In this document: positions 8,624-17,460 of the stretch, piece after piece | How the letters are laid out: each line of letters begins with the position of its first letter | How positions within the stretch are numbered: position 1 is the stretch's first letter | Assembly: GCA_019912965.1 (NCBI GenBank) | Contig: JAIOHM010000205.1 | Span: 62,001 to 126,000 of the forward strand | Direction: 5' to 3' | Length of the DNA stretch: 64,000 nt | From: Anaerolineae bacterium | GTDB taxonomy: Bacteria; Chloroflexota; Anaerolineae; Aggregatilineales; Phototrophicaceae | The notes under the pieces: generated by a model | What the model was told of the DNA's origin: nothing | Seen by the model: the letters and a program-made list of their open reading frames with translations, nothing else | Databases searched by the model: none | Translations under genes and position numbers: made by a program

Positions 8624-9307
8624 TTGTTCGGCTTCTTTCGACGTTCAGCCAATCCCAATACGCTGGTCGGCGTTTTCCTGCTGGTACTGCTGGCGGTCTT
8701 CGCCGGGCCAGGAATGCTGCCGAATTTGCTGCCATCGCTGGTACCCGGTGCGGACGAGAGCATCCGCTGTGAATGGCTGCGGAGTGGTGAGCAGCGTGCC
8801 CAGCATCAATCCCTGATTGGACGGGAAGCAGACGACAGCGCCCTGAGCCTCAAGGTACGGAGTTCCGCACTGCCCAACCAGCCCGGACAAAATCTTGAAA
8901 TTGTGGTCGTCATCACCAACCGTTCTATCGGCACAGTCGCAATCAACTACAATGTAAATCAGGTACAAATTGGCGATGGAGGGCTTAATGGTTTAGGCAT
9001 TGCTTTCAATGCACCTAATCCACAGGCATTCGGCGGCGCAGGTGGGGGCGGCTCATATCCTGAAGAAGACATTCGATTATTGGGGCCGCGCCAGAGTTGC
9101 ATCCACCGCGAAGTTTTCCCCTACGAGCAGATACCGAGTCTGGGCTTGGGCATCGGTCAAAATATAGTCAAGGCTTATTACCGCAATACCACGCGGGGGG
9201 TTGTACAATTGGCAAACGGCGCGCAGCAATTAATTTACCCCGATCAGGGATTATGGGTCGGGATTGCCGAATCAGAGTCGATACCCATAGTGACGTCTAG
9301 CGGCTAA
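8624..9307 (+). CDS. Membrane-anchored protein of unknown function
   Basis: I do not recognise this 227-residue protein. It starts with TTG 8624 (AGGAG at 8609-8613, 10 bases upstream), one base after the miaA stop. One hydrophobic segment (about residues 14-38) is followed by a hydrophilic domain predicted to be outside the membrane. The outer part has a beta-rich look, with VVVITNRSIGTVAINYN resembling the first strands of an immunoglobulin-like fold, then a Gly-rich stretch (about residues 125-140) and two conserved-looking Cys. It could be an envelope accessory protein; the link to tRNA modification is only operonic. Confidence 0.6.
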   Translation: MFGFFRRSANPNTLVGVFLLVLLAVFAGPGMLPNLLPSLVPGADESIRCEWLRSGEQRAQHQSLIGREADDSALSLKVRSSALPNQPGQNLEIVVVITNRSIGTVAINYNVNQVQIGDGGLNGLGIAFNAPNPQAFGGAGGGGSYPEEDIRLLGPRQSCIHREVFPYEQIPSLGLGIGQNIVKAYYRNTTRGVVQLANGAQQLIYPDQGLWVGIAESESIPIVTSSG

Positions 9308-9311
9308 TGCA

Positions 9312-9328
9312 TAATCATATTATGATTA
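9312..9328. promoter_or_regulatory. 17-base palindrome upstream of FHA-winged-helix gene
   Basis: TAATCATA (9312-9319), a central T, and TATGATTA (9321-9328) form a perfect AT-rich palindrome 47 bases before the next start codon. It has the form of an operator for a dimeric DNA-binding protein and could be an autoregulatory site. Confidence 0.4.
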
Positions 9329-9375
9329 GCCTAAAATCAGAGGCTGAACCATCCTTCTAAGGGAGCAGTGTTTTC

Positions 9376-10038
9376 ATGTCCAGACCAGATGCAGAACGCC
9401 CAATCCTCATCATTCAGGATGAGAACCAGCCTGCCCGACACTGGCCGATGATGAAAGATGATGTGGTACTGGGGCGCGACGACGATTGCGATTTACCGCT
9501 GCCCGACCGTCAAATATCGCGGCAGCACATCCGTATTTTTCGGCAGGACGATCTGTTTTACATTACCGATCTGGATAGTAAAAATGGCACATGGGTGAAC
9601 GGGCAGCCCTTAAAAGGCACCCGCGAACTACGCGATGGTGACGAAATTCATGTCGCGCTGGCTGTGCGGCTGCGTTTCATCGGTTCCGGATCAACCAGCC
9701 CCATCACAGGTGAACCACCAGCCTTTATGGCCGGACGGTTACGGTTAGAACCAGAAGCCCGCCGGGTCTTCATTCGTGGTGTCGAACTCGATCCGCCGTT
9801 GAGCCTGCCACAATATCGCTTGCTAGAGATGTTGTACGTTAATTCCGGTCGCATTTGCACCCGTGACAATGTTATAGAAGCCGTTTGGCCGGAAGCAATG
9901 GGCGAAGGCGTCAGTGAACAGGCTATCGATGCACTGGTGCGCCGCCTGCGTGACCGTTTGGCAGAAGTGGACACCGAGTCCAATTACATTGTTACGGTTC
10001 GCGGGCATGGTTTCCGCCTGGATAACCCACGCGATTAG
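9376..10038 (+). CDS. FHA domain - winged-helix (OmpR/PhoB-type) regulator
   Basis: A 220-residue fusion. Residues ~20-100 are a forkhead-associated domain that should bind a phosphothreonine peptide: LGRDDDC, SRQHIRI and LDSKNGTWVNG are all present. Residues ~125-215 are a winged-helix DNA-binding domain of the OmpR/PhoB class, with RDNVIEAVWPE, the recognition-helix segment SEQAIDALVRRLRDRL and the closing VRGHGFRL. There is no receiver domain, so control probably runs through Ser/Thr phosphorylation rather than a histidine kinase; a Ser/Thr kinase is encoded at 51244-53316 but a direct link is only a guess. GGGAG at about 9361-9365 serves as ribosome site. A perfect palindrome lies upstream. 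Confidence 0.88.
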   Translation: MSRPDAERPILIIQDENQPARHWPMMKDDVVLGRDDDCDLPLPDRQISRQHIRIFRQDDLFYITDLDSKNGTWVNGQPLKGTRELRDGDEIHVALAVRLRFIGSGSTSPITGEPPAFMAGRLRLEPEARRVFIRGVELDPPLSLPQYRLLEMLYVNSGRICTRDNVIEAVWPEAMGEGVSEQAIDALVRRLRDRLAEVDTESNYIVTVRGHGFRLDNPRD

Positions 10039-10048
10039 GTCACATCAT

Positions 10049-10086
10049 GTTACAGTCGGCAAGGGCAACTGCTTGCCGACTGTAAC
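10049..10086. terminator. 15-base-pair hairpin between convergent genes
   Basis: GTTACAGTCGGCAAG (10049-10063) and CTTGCCGACTGTAAC (10072-10086) are perfect complements with an 8-base loop. No T-run follows on either side. Its position between convergent genes suggests a bidirectional terminator or mRNA-end stabiliser. Confidence 0.6.
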
Positions 10087-10144
10087 GACCAAATTATGCA
10101 GCCTACAGCAGCCCGGATTTTGAATTCGACCGTCTCACTCCATC

Positions 10145-12328
10145 CTAAAGACGAAGTATTCCCAACCGAACAATACCGTCTACCTGAGCAACACCTTCAG
10201 CATTCAAAACTGATAGTCGTCGCTCTGCATCATACAAGCCAAACAGCACCGAATAATCCCCCGGCGAAAGTTCATCAGGAAGCGAAAGTTGATAGATTCC
10301 CCTGTGGGTATGTTCGTTATTCCCCCATAAGGCCGACGGATATTCATCCCCGCCCAGTGGCACATCAAGCTGAGTTACAGGTTGATTGTCCTCATCAAGT
10401 ACATGGATAAACACCGTTAACGGACGCGGTTGCCAATTCCCTGTTCCCCAGTCGGCCTGCACAGTCAGCAAATCACCATTATCACTCATTGAATAATCCA
10501 ACAGATAAACACCCTCGAAGTTGTATTCAGGGGTATCCGTTTCTGTAAGCACAAGGCCGGGTGCACCTATCCAGCCAATAAAGGTTTTGCCATCTTTTTC
10601 TGGAACACGTTCCTGTGTATTCGGGTCGAACAAACCAATTGCCACCTGATAACCTCGTCCAGAAACAACAGCCTCACGCATATCCAGACTGAAATGATCA
10701 CAAAAAGCGCGGCCCGGCTGCCAATTGGTATACAGCCCTAAACCCGGATAGGAATCACGACCAAAGTACACCGTGTTATCCTGACCCGTGATATGAAATG
10801 CAAAAGCATAGGGTACAACCAGACGCACATCTTCACGCAGCGAACGCCAGCATAAGGTTGCCCTCGGTGTCATGCCGGGCAATAAATGTTCCGGCTCAAG
10901 TTGATAGCCAAGCAATTGCACATCGCCAAATTGAGCCATTTCACCAGAAAGCGGCGGCACATTCTCCGGCGGCATGGTAAACATCGTGTAAAACCGGGGC
11001 AAGGTGATATTGCCGCTGATAATAACGGCTCCAAACACAACCACCGTCCCAGCCACCAACCGCAGACCGCGTGACGAACGCCAGCCATAGGCCAATCCGA
11101 GTGTCAGCAGCAGCACCAGTGCCAGATAACCGGGCAGCAGCAAGCGCCCCGTCACCGAATCAAATCGCGTCAACCACATCACATAAGCCGCGAAGATGCC
11201 TGCCACGATCATCGCCAGCGTAATCAAAATCAACCGATACCACCGATAGAGCGTTCGCCACCCTCGCACGATGCCTATTCCAGCCTGCACCAATATCAAC
11301 AATGGCGCAAGAAGAACAGTATGCGATGATATGACCACACCGGATGCGATGCCATACCACATCGAGCGAATCTGATAAGCACCATCTCGCAGGGTCACCA
11401 GCAGGGCTTCGCTAATGGAACGCGGCGTCCCTAGTGCCCAAAAAGTACGTAGATGGGGCTGCATCCCAAAGGGATCACCATATTGCACAGCATTCCACAC
11501 ATACCAGGGCATACCGATCAGCACAATAGGCAGTGAAAGCAGCATAACCCCTTTAAAAATCGCACTTCCGCGAATACCCCTCCCCCATAAAGCGAACACT
11601 CCCGCCATAATCACAATTGGCGCAAACACCAGAATACTGGCTTTGGTGAGGACGCCCAATCCGGTGATAACCCCGGTAATCAGCAGCATTCGCGGTGTTG
11701 TATGGCGTCGAAGCATCATGACCAAACAACAGGTAATCGCCGTGCCTGCCAGAATGCCCGATGCGTCATTGGTGACATAAGCAAACATGAAGACCAACAC
11801 CGGGTTGAAGGCAAATAGCAGCATAGCGAACAACGCCCACTTGCGCGAAAGCAGCAGGCGGGCTGCGGCATATGCCAGCGCGACCGCTAACATCCCCATA
11901 AACGGAGATAACCAGCGCTGCCACATCAGCGCATGGGTGAGTTGCAGGCTGTTTATAGAGGTGATTTGATCGGGGCCGTACATAAAAACATTCGCGTTAT
12001 CCGGCTCATACAAAACAGGCCGAACTGGATTGACATACGGATTTAACGTAATCGTTCCATCCCAGACATAATCTGACCCAAGACCCGACCATAACCAGAC
12101 CATCAGATAATACAGAGGTGATTGACCGCTGGCCTGTTTTGCCGGAAGATTCAGACTTTCGCGTGGATCAGGCAGGCTGCCCGTTTGCCGCAGGTGTGTG
12201 ACATAACCAAAATGTTTGTCCTCGTCACTTCCTTCGAACGGAGGCAGCACAACAGTAAAATGCACAACCGCTGCCCAGAATAGCAGCAGCAGGGCAACGC
12301 GGCGAAGCGAATATGACAAATACTTCAT
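10145..12328 (-). CDS. GT-C-type glycosyltransferase-like membrane protein
   Basis: About 727 residues. The first ~450 hold roughly a dozen membrane helices; the rest is a predicted extracytoplasmic beta-rich domain. The first outer loop contains PPFEGSDEDKHF, an acidic D/E-x-D/E type motif as in GT-C enzymes that use polyprenyl-phosphate sugars (ArnT/PMT-like, or DUF2142). A second loop has SGQSPLYYL. The C-terminal domain has WRS..R and WQPGRAFCDHF stretches often seen on such Chloroflexota proteins. ATG 12328 with AAGGA just upstream is preferred over GTG 12355. No sugar-biosynthesis genes lie nearby, so donor and acceptor are unknown. Confidence 0.65.
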   Translation of the reverse strand: MKYLSYSLRRVALLLLFWAAVVHFTVVLPPFEGSDEDKHFGYVTHLRQTGSLPDPRESLNLPAKQASGQSPLYYLMVWLWSGLGSDYVWDGTITLNPYVNPVRPVLYEPDNANVFMYGPDQITSINSLQLTHALMWQRWLSPFMGMLAVALAYAAARLLLSRKWALFAMLLFAFNPVLVFMFAYVTNDASGILAGTAITCCLVMMLRRHTTPRMLLITGVITGLGVLTKASILVFAPIVIMAGVFALWGRGIRGSAIFKGVMLLSLPIVLIGMPWYVWNAVQYGDPFGMQPHLRTFWALGTPRSISEALLVTLRDGAYQIRSMWYGIASGVVISSHTVLLAPLLILVQAGIGIVRGWRTLYRWYRLILITLAMIVAGIFAAYVMWLTRFDSVTGRLLLPGYLALVLLLTLGLAYGWRSSRGLRLVAGTVVVFGAVIISGNITLPRFYTMFTMPPENVPPLSGEMAQFGDVQLLGYQLEPEHLLPGMTPRATLCWRSLREDVRLVVPYAFAFHITGQDNTVYFGRDSYPGLGLYTNWQPGRAFCDHFSLDMREAVVSGRGYQVAIGLFDPNTQERVPEKDGKTFIGWIGAPGLVLTETDTPEYNFEGVYLLDYSMSDNGDLLTVQADWGTGNWQPRPLTVFIHVLDEDNQPVTQLDVPLGGDEYPSALWGNNEHTHRGIYQLSLPDELSPGDYSVLFGLYDAERRLSVLNAEGVAQVDGIVRLGILRL

Positions 12329-12366
12329 GTAATTCCTTAACGGCAGGTAGCGCACAACCGCTAAAC

Positions 12367-12372
12367 ATTATA
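12367..12372 (-). promoter_or_regulatory. Candidate -10 box of the GT-C-like gene
   Basis: TATAAT on the minus strand, about 40 bases before the start codon. I see no good -35 box at the right distance, so the call is weak. Confidence 0.3.
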
Positions 12373-12414
12373 CGATTTGTAATATTTGCGTCTAGTGGAA
12401 AAAGTACCTTATGC

Positions 12415-12443
12415 TTGTTAGCAGTCAGAATTGCAAGTATATT
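12415..12443 (+). promoter_or_regulatory. Candidate promoter of the SUV3-type helicase gene
   Basis: TTGTTA (12415-12420), a 17-base spacer, and TATATT (12438-12443), about 65 bases before the start codon. Confidence 0.45.
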
Positions 12444-12506
12444 GTAGGGTTGTAGACTGCGACTCCCTGCCACGAATCTACATGCCACCCTTATCACAGA
12501 CAGTAT

Positions 12507-15359
12507 TTGGTATCGAACGTGACACGACTCAATCCAACACCAGAAATCATCGAAAGCATTTTAACCCGCGTCCCCGAAGGCTTCATTCGTTACGACACCC
12601 TTTGCCAGCGCGTGAAACTGGATAGAAACATCCGCGACACGCTGGTGAATGGCAAAATTGCCTATGATGGCGATTGGTGGTACGACACCACCCGTTTAAC
12701 ATTGGAACAAGCACGCGAATATCGCCGTTGGGCACGTCCCATCTTTCCGGAGATGGATGCTAAAGGTGTCTTTGCAGAAATTCCTATCCCGGAACGTATT
12801 GCCCAGCGTGAAGTCCGGGTCTATGAATCGGGTGATCCATCATCTGCACGACAGGTACTGACGGCGTTAAATGCTGCTCTGGGCTATGCAAAACCCGATG
12901 ATTTGTGCATCACCCCGGATGACCGTAAAGCCCTGAATTATCTATTGGATGTCGGCGAACTCCGCAAATTCGATGGACTAATCTTCGACCCCCTCCATGT
13001 CGGCAGCAAAACGATGCGTCATCTGGCAGCGCAGCACCGCCTCGCCCCGGCGCGGGAGCAGCTTGTCGAACTGCTCGAATCGTTGCCCGGTTGTGCCGCG
13101 CCACAGGCAGATTTAATCATTCGTTTTGGCAGTCCAGTCATGAACGAGCTGTTGGGAACGGGCGAGTTCAAACTGTTTCAGATACCCGGCACGCGCAAAG
13201 GCCAGACACTTGGATGGGTACGGTTGGCAAGTGCCGATCCACAAATCGCCCAGCAGGTCGCCAACGAAAACGTCATGAATTCGTGGGATAAACTGCTCAC
13301 AGTCTGTGGCGATCTTATCCGTCCCGGCGCGCGCGATGGCAAAAAAGCCCGCATGAAAGTCATCGCCCGTACCTATACGGTAAGCAATGCCGCCAAACGC
13401 ATCGGCGTCCGCCAGCGCACATTGGAACAGGCCATTACCGAAGGCCGAATCGAAGCCTTTGACGATCCTGAAGGGGTAACCCGCCTGCCTGCCGATGCGG
13501 TAGAAGCCGCTTTCAGCAATCCCGAATATGCGGAACATATCACAGCATACGAAACCCTGACCACCCGTGACATTTCTATCGTGGTCGAGATGAGTTATTC
13601 AACCGTGCGGCGGCGTTTACAAAAAGCTGGATTTAGCCGAAATGACCCACGATGGGGACAGGTGCGCGGACGCTGGAATCTGCCGGATACCTATCACGAA
13701 TTCCGCGCTATTCTGAAGCAAAAACTGGACGAATGGCACACGCAGCGCGAAACCGAATCGGCGGAACAGCGCCGCGAGATTGAAGAACAACGCCGCATCC
13801 AGAGTGAAATGCACGATGAATTGCGGGCACGGTTAGTCGCTTCCTTCCCCACCTGGCAGAATGATGGCCGCATTGACCAACGCATTTATCTGCGCGTCGG
13901 CCCGCCCAATAGTGGCAAGACCCACCGGGCACTGGAAGCATTAGTCGCGGCAGGCAGCGGGTGGTATCTCGCACCGTTACGCCTGCTGGCATTCGAGATT
14001 TTTGACCGTCTGAATACGCAGGGGGTTCGCTGCAACCTGCTGACGGGTGAAGAATTCATCCCGGTCGATGGCGCAACTTTCACCGCTGCTACCGTGGAGA
14101 TGTTTAACCCCGGTCAAAGCGGCGAATGTGTGGTGATTGACGAAGCCCAAATGCTGGCTGACCCGGATCGCGGTTGGGCATGGACGCGCGCACTGATGGA
14201 AGCCGAATCGCCGGAAATTCATGTGCTCGGCCCGGCAACGGCTCAGGAGTTGATTGAGCGTATGGCAAGCTCTGCCGCCATCCCATTGGAAATCGTGGAG
14301 CATGACCGCCTCGGCCCGATTCAGATTGCCGATCATCATTGGCCGCTGCCGGAAATTCCCCAACGAACTATTCTGGTAGCTTTCTCCCGTGCAATGGTAC
14401 TCAGTCTGAAGACCGAATTGGAGAAGATGAAACGCCGGGTCTCGGTGGTTTATGGCAACCTGCCGCCGGAAGTCCGCCGCAAGCAAGCCGAACGTTTCGC
14501 CACAGGTGAAACCGATGTCTGTGTAGCAACCGACGCTGTTGGCATGGGGCTGAACCTGCCTGCTGATTATGTGTGCTTTTACGAAGTCGAAAAGTACGAT
14601 GGTCGCACCACTCGTCCCCTGACTCCAGCAGAAGTCCAGCAAATTGGCGGACGTGCTGGACGCTTTGGCCTTTCCACAATCGGCGAAATCGGTGCCACCA
14701 ACAAACACGATCTCAAATTCTTGCGGAAGGTGTATTACGAAGCCGCCCAATCGCTGACTCATGCGCGTGTTGCGCCAACCGTAGCAGATTTGGAGATGAT
14801 TCCGGGTACACTGGCGGACAAACTGCGCCAGTGGTCGCTGTTGCAATCCATCCCGGAATCGTTACGAGGTGCGATCAAAACAGCCGATATGGCCGAACGC
14901 ATCGAACTGGCGCAAATGCTGACCGACCGTGAAGTGAAACTGTTGGGTCTGGAAGCCGCGCTCAAGCTGGTGAACGCTCCCGCGCGCGTCAGCAGCCGCC
15001 CCTACTGGTATCGCTGCGCCCGCGCCATCCTGACCGATAAAGAAATGCCTTTACCGCCCGTTGCCCCGCGCGAAATCACCAACACCATTGAACTCGAAAG
15101 CATCGAACTTTCAGTAGCCTGTTCAGATATTTACCTGTGGTTGGCTAATCGGCGGGAATTCAAGTCGTTTGGACAGCACGAACCAGAGGTGCGCGAAATG
15201 CGCGGCGAGTGGTCAATGCAGATCGACGGAGCTTTGCTGCGGCGCATCAACACGGCACGGCGCTGTGCCCGCTGTGGGGTACCCTTGCCGCTCAAGCATC
15301 GCTATTCTATCTGCAATAACTGCTACTACGGTAATGGCCGCGACGACGACTGGCGCTAA
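12507..15359 (+). CDS. SUV3-type DEAD/DExH RNA helicase with helix-turn-helix-like N-terminal extension
   Basis: A 950-residue protein. The core (about residues 455-760) is a superfamily-2 helicase closest to mitochondrial SUV3: P-loop GPPNSGKTH near 465, Walker B VIDEAQ near 541, VATDAVGMGLNLP and QIGGRAGRFG near 711. SUV3 unwinds RNA for a 3'-5' exonuclease. The N-terminal ~450 residues are unusual: segments NAAKRIGVRQRTLEQAI (~293) and ISIVVEMSYSTVRRRLQ (~355) look like MerR/excisionase helix-turn-helices, and a charged coiled coil follows (~405-450). The C-terminus has a four-Cys zinc ribbon (CARC and CNNC). Start is TTG 12507 or GTG 12519. It stands alone between two minus-strand genes. 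Confidence 0.85.
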   Translation: MVSNVTRLNPTPEIIESILTRVPEGFIRYDTLCQRVKLDRNIRDTLVNGKIAYDGDWWYDTTRLTLEQAREYRRWARPIFPEMDAKGVFAEIPIPERIAQREVRVYESGDPSSARQVLTALNAALGYAKPDDLCITPDDRKALNYLLDVGELRKFDGLIFDPLHVGSKTMRHLAAQHRLAPAREQLVELLESLPGCAAPQADLIIRFGSPVMNELLGTGEFKLFQIPGTRKGQTLGWVRLASADPQIAQQVANENVMNSWDKLLTVCGDLIRPGARDGKKARMKVIARTYTVSNAAKRIGVRQRTLEQAITEGRIEAFDDPEGVTRLPADAVEAAFSNPEYAEHITAYETLTTRDISIVVEMSYSTVRRRLQKAGFSRNDPRWGQVRGRWNLPDTYHEFRAILKQKLDEWHTQRETESAEQRREIEEQRRIQSEMHDELRARLVASFPTWQNDGRIDQRIYLRVGPPNSGKTHRALEALVAAGSGWYLAPLRLLAFEIFDRLNTQGVRCNLLTGEEFIPVDGATFTAATVEMFNPGQSGECVVIDEAQMLADPDRGWAWTRALMEAESPEIHVLGPATAQELIERMASSAAIPLEIVEHDRLGPIQIADHHWPLPEIPQRTILVAFSRAMVLSLKTELEKMKRRVSVVYGNLPPEVRRKQAERFATGETDVCVATDAVGMGLNLPADYVCFYEVEKYDGRTTRPLTPAEVQQIGGRAGRFGLSTIGEIGATNKHDLKFLRKVYYEAAQSLTHARVAPTVADLEMIPGTLADKLRQWSLLQSIPESLRGAIKTADMAERIELAQMLTDREVKLLGLEAALKLVNAPARVSSRPYWYRCARAILTDKEMPLPPVAPREITNTIELESIELSVACSDIYLWLANRREFKSFGQHEPEVREMRGEWSMQIDGALLRRINTARRCARCGVPLPLKHRYSICNNCYYGNGRDDDWR

Positions 15360-15362
15360 AAT

Positions 15363-15388
15363 CAGGGCATGGCGAAAACCATGCCCTG
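15363..15388. terminator. Hairpin between convergent helicase and amidohydrolase genes
   Basis: CAGGGCATGG (15363-15372) pairs with CCATGCCCTG (15379-15388), loop CGAAAA. On the minus strand it is followed by ATTTTAG, a weak T-run, so it best fits the end of the amidohydrolase transcript. Confidence 0.7.
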
Positions 15389-15396
15389 CTAAACCG

Positions 15397-17373
15397 CTAC
15401 ACCCCTTCAAATTCCAGATACTCATCCCGCACAATATCGGTCGCCGCGATGCCCAGAATCTTGAACATTTCCTGAATCCGGTTCGCTTTATTTTCCGCAT
15501 CTTTAGCTGACCATGTACGGCTCTTGATCTCGACAAAAGTATCCGCGAGTTCCGGCTTCAGCACCCGGTCAAGATTCACATAAAACAGCACCCCTTGATA
15601 CAGAATGTGCCAGCGGCGGCGGTCTTTGTGCAGTTCGCGTTCATGCTGCGGTTGGAAATATTCCCGGTAGAAACGCAGCGGGCGATCTGCCTTAGAGATA
15701 AACCGTGAGTGCGAAAGCAGCACTGCCGAATTAAATTCACGTTCTTTGGTCGGCATCGTGAATGTCAAACGACTGCGTACCGACTGCACCTCGCCCTTCG
15801 CATCCAGCATATCATCCTCACGGTAGCGCACCCGCCCCTTCGATTCGTCGTCAAACAGGAAATAGGTGTCGTACTGGCGATAGCGGATTTCCTTCAAAAC
15901 CTCAACATCTGGATGATCGAGCAGTTTTTGAATCATGTCGCTGTCGCGGATGATGACCTTCGCCTGTACTTCAAAACTCTCACCGCGTTCGATGCCGCCG
16001 ATCACCAACAGCTTGCTCAAAATATCCTTCTCGCGGGCGTGCAGGAATGCATCAACTTTCAGTGCGTAAGCCTCAGCCTCTTTCAAAAGTTCTGCCTCAT
16101 TCACCGTCAGCAGTTGGCGGTCACGCATTAACCACTGCCCGTTGCAAATTACGTTCAAAACATCCGTGCTTTTGCTGGCATAAACCAGACGCGAATAAAC
16201 TGCATTCAGGTCGCGGTTGAACTGCGGCATATTGTGCGCTGGACGTGCATCGACCGTAATCACATCCGCCAGTTTGCCCACTTCCAAACTGCCCGTGACA
16301 TCGCCCAAGAATAAGGCTTCTGCCCCTTGCCGTGTCGCCATCAATAGAGCAGTCCGTGCCGGGAGTGCCGTTGGGTCGTTAGCCGCTGTTTTCGCCAGAA
16401 TGGCTGCCAACCGCACTTCCTCGAACATATCCAGATCGTTGTTGCTGGCTGGCCCATCCGTGCCGATGCCCACCGTCAATCCTGCTTCCAGCATATCCAT
16501 CACTGGTGCAATGCCAGAAGCCAATTTCAGGTTGCTCGTCGGGCAGTGAGCGACCGTTGTATCATGCTCATGCAAAGTATGGATTTCAGTAGGCGTCACA
16601 TGAACGCAGTGTGCCGCCAGCACTTTTGCACCCAGCAAACCCGCTTCTTCTACCCACGGCACCACCGTCTGTCCATACCATTCAACGCTGTCGTCCTGTT
16701 CCAGCTTGGTTTCCCCGATGTGGATAAGAATCGGCACATCATATTTTTTCGCCAGCTCAGCACAGTCTTTTAAAATATCCTGCGTAGTCGAATACGGTGC
16801 ATGAGGCGCAACCGCTGGCGTAATCAGCGGATGCCCTTTCCATTCCTCAATAAATTTCGCCGTATATTCGAGACTGTTTTCGTACGTTTCAGCATCCGGC
16901 GTCGGGAACTTCAGCACACTCTGCCCCAATACTCCGCGCAAACCGGCTTGCACCGTCGCTTTCGCCACATCCGACTCAAAATAGTACATATCCGCGAAAG
17001 CCGTAATCCCGCTGCGAATCATCTCCGCACACGCCAGACTCGTCCCCAATCGGCAGAATTCCGGTGTAACGAATTCACGCTCGGTTGGCATCACATACCC
17101 CATTAGCCACACGTCCAGCCGCAGATCATCTGCCAGACCGCGCAAAAGCGTCATCGGCACATGGGTGTGCGCGTTCACCAGACCCGGCATAATGTACTGC
17201 CCCGCGCACGAAACCACCCGGTCAGATTCGTATCGCGCAGCAATATCTGCGCTCGAACCCACTGCCACAATTTTCTCTGCCTGAATAGCAACCGCGCCAT
17301 CGTGTATAATATCAAACTGCTGGTTCATGGTGACGACGATGCCGCCAGTTAGAATGGTATCGACCCGTTCCAT
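15397..17373 (-). CDS. Amidohydrolase (MTA/SAH deaminase-like) fused to a CYTH domain
   Basis: A 658-residue fusion. Residues 1-~435 are an Atz/Trz-type amidohydrolase close to 5'-methylthioadenosine/S-adenosylhomocysteine deaminase (MtaD): metal ligands H69 and H71 in NAHTH, the His in HIGET, the His in AAHCVH, and the Asp in GTDGPASNND. Residues ~460-658 look like a CYTH (CyaB/thiamine-triphosphatase) domain: E468-V-Q-A-K472 in the place of the ExExK signature, then VRYRED, R-rich strands and FVEIKSRTWSAKDAE. The second Glu of ExExK is Gln here. AAGGAGG lies 6 bases before ATG 17373. MtaD enzymes normally end at ~430 residues; I do not know this fusion as a described architecture. Deaminase role is likely; CYTH role unknown. 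Confidence 0.8.
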   Translation of the reverse strand: MERVDTILTGGIVVTMNQQFDIIHDGAVAIQAEKIVAVGSSADIAARYESDRVVSCAGQYIMPGLVNAHTHVPMTLLRGLADDLRLDVWLMGYVMPTEREFVTPEFCRLGTSLACAEMIRSGITAFADMYYFESDVAKATVQAGLRGVLGQSVLKFPTPDAETYENSLEYTAKFIEEWKGHPLITPAVAPHAPYSTTQDILKDCAELAKKYDVPILIHIGETKLEQDDSVEWYGQTVVPWVEEAGLLGAKVLAAHCVHVTPTEIHTLHEHDTTVAHCPTSNLKLASGIAPVMDMLEAGLTVGIGTDGPASNNDLDMFEEVRLAAILAKTAANDPTALPARTALLMATRQGAEALFLGDVTGSLEVGKLADVITVDARPAHNMPQFNRDLNAVYSRLVYASKSTDVLNVICNGQWLMRDRQLLTVNEAELLKEAEAYALKVDAFLHAREKDILSKLLVIGGIERGESFEVQAKVIIRDSDMIQKLLDHPDVEVLKEIRYRQYDTYFLFDDESKGRVRYREDDMLDAKGEVQSVRSRLTFTMPTKEREFNSAVLLSHSRFISKADRPLRFYREYFQPQHERELHKDRRRWHILYQGVLFYVNLDRVLKPELADTFVEIKSRTWSAKDAENKANRIQEMFKILGIAATDIVRDEYLEFEGV

Positions 17374-17405
17374 AACACCCTCCTTGCCTGAACGAAATTG
17401 GCGGG

Positions 17406-17433
17406 ATTATAGCCTGAGTGTACACTTTGTCCA
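17406..17433 (-). promoter_or_regulatory. Promoter of the amidohydrolase-CYTH gene
   Basis: On the minus strand TGGACA (17433-17428), 16 bases, then TATAAT (17411-17406), about 33 bases before the start codon. Confidence 0.5.
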
Positions 17434-17460
17434 GAACCACCGCACACCGGGAGTGAATTC

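Noticed and set aside
13977-14846. Open frame of 289 codons opposite the SUV3-type helicase
   Set aside because: Pure antisense shadow of conserved helicase motifs; no family match or ribosome site.
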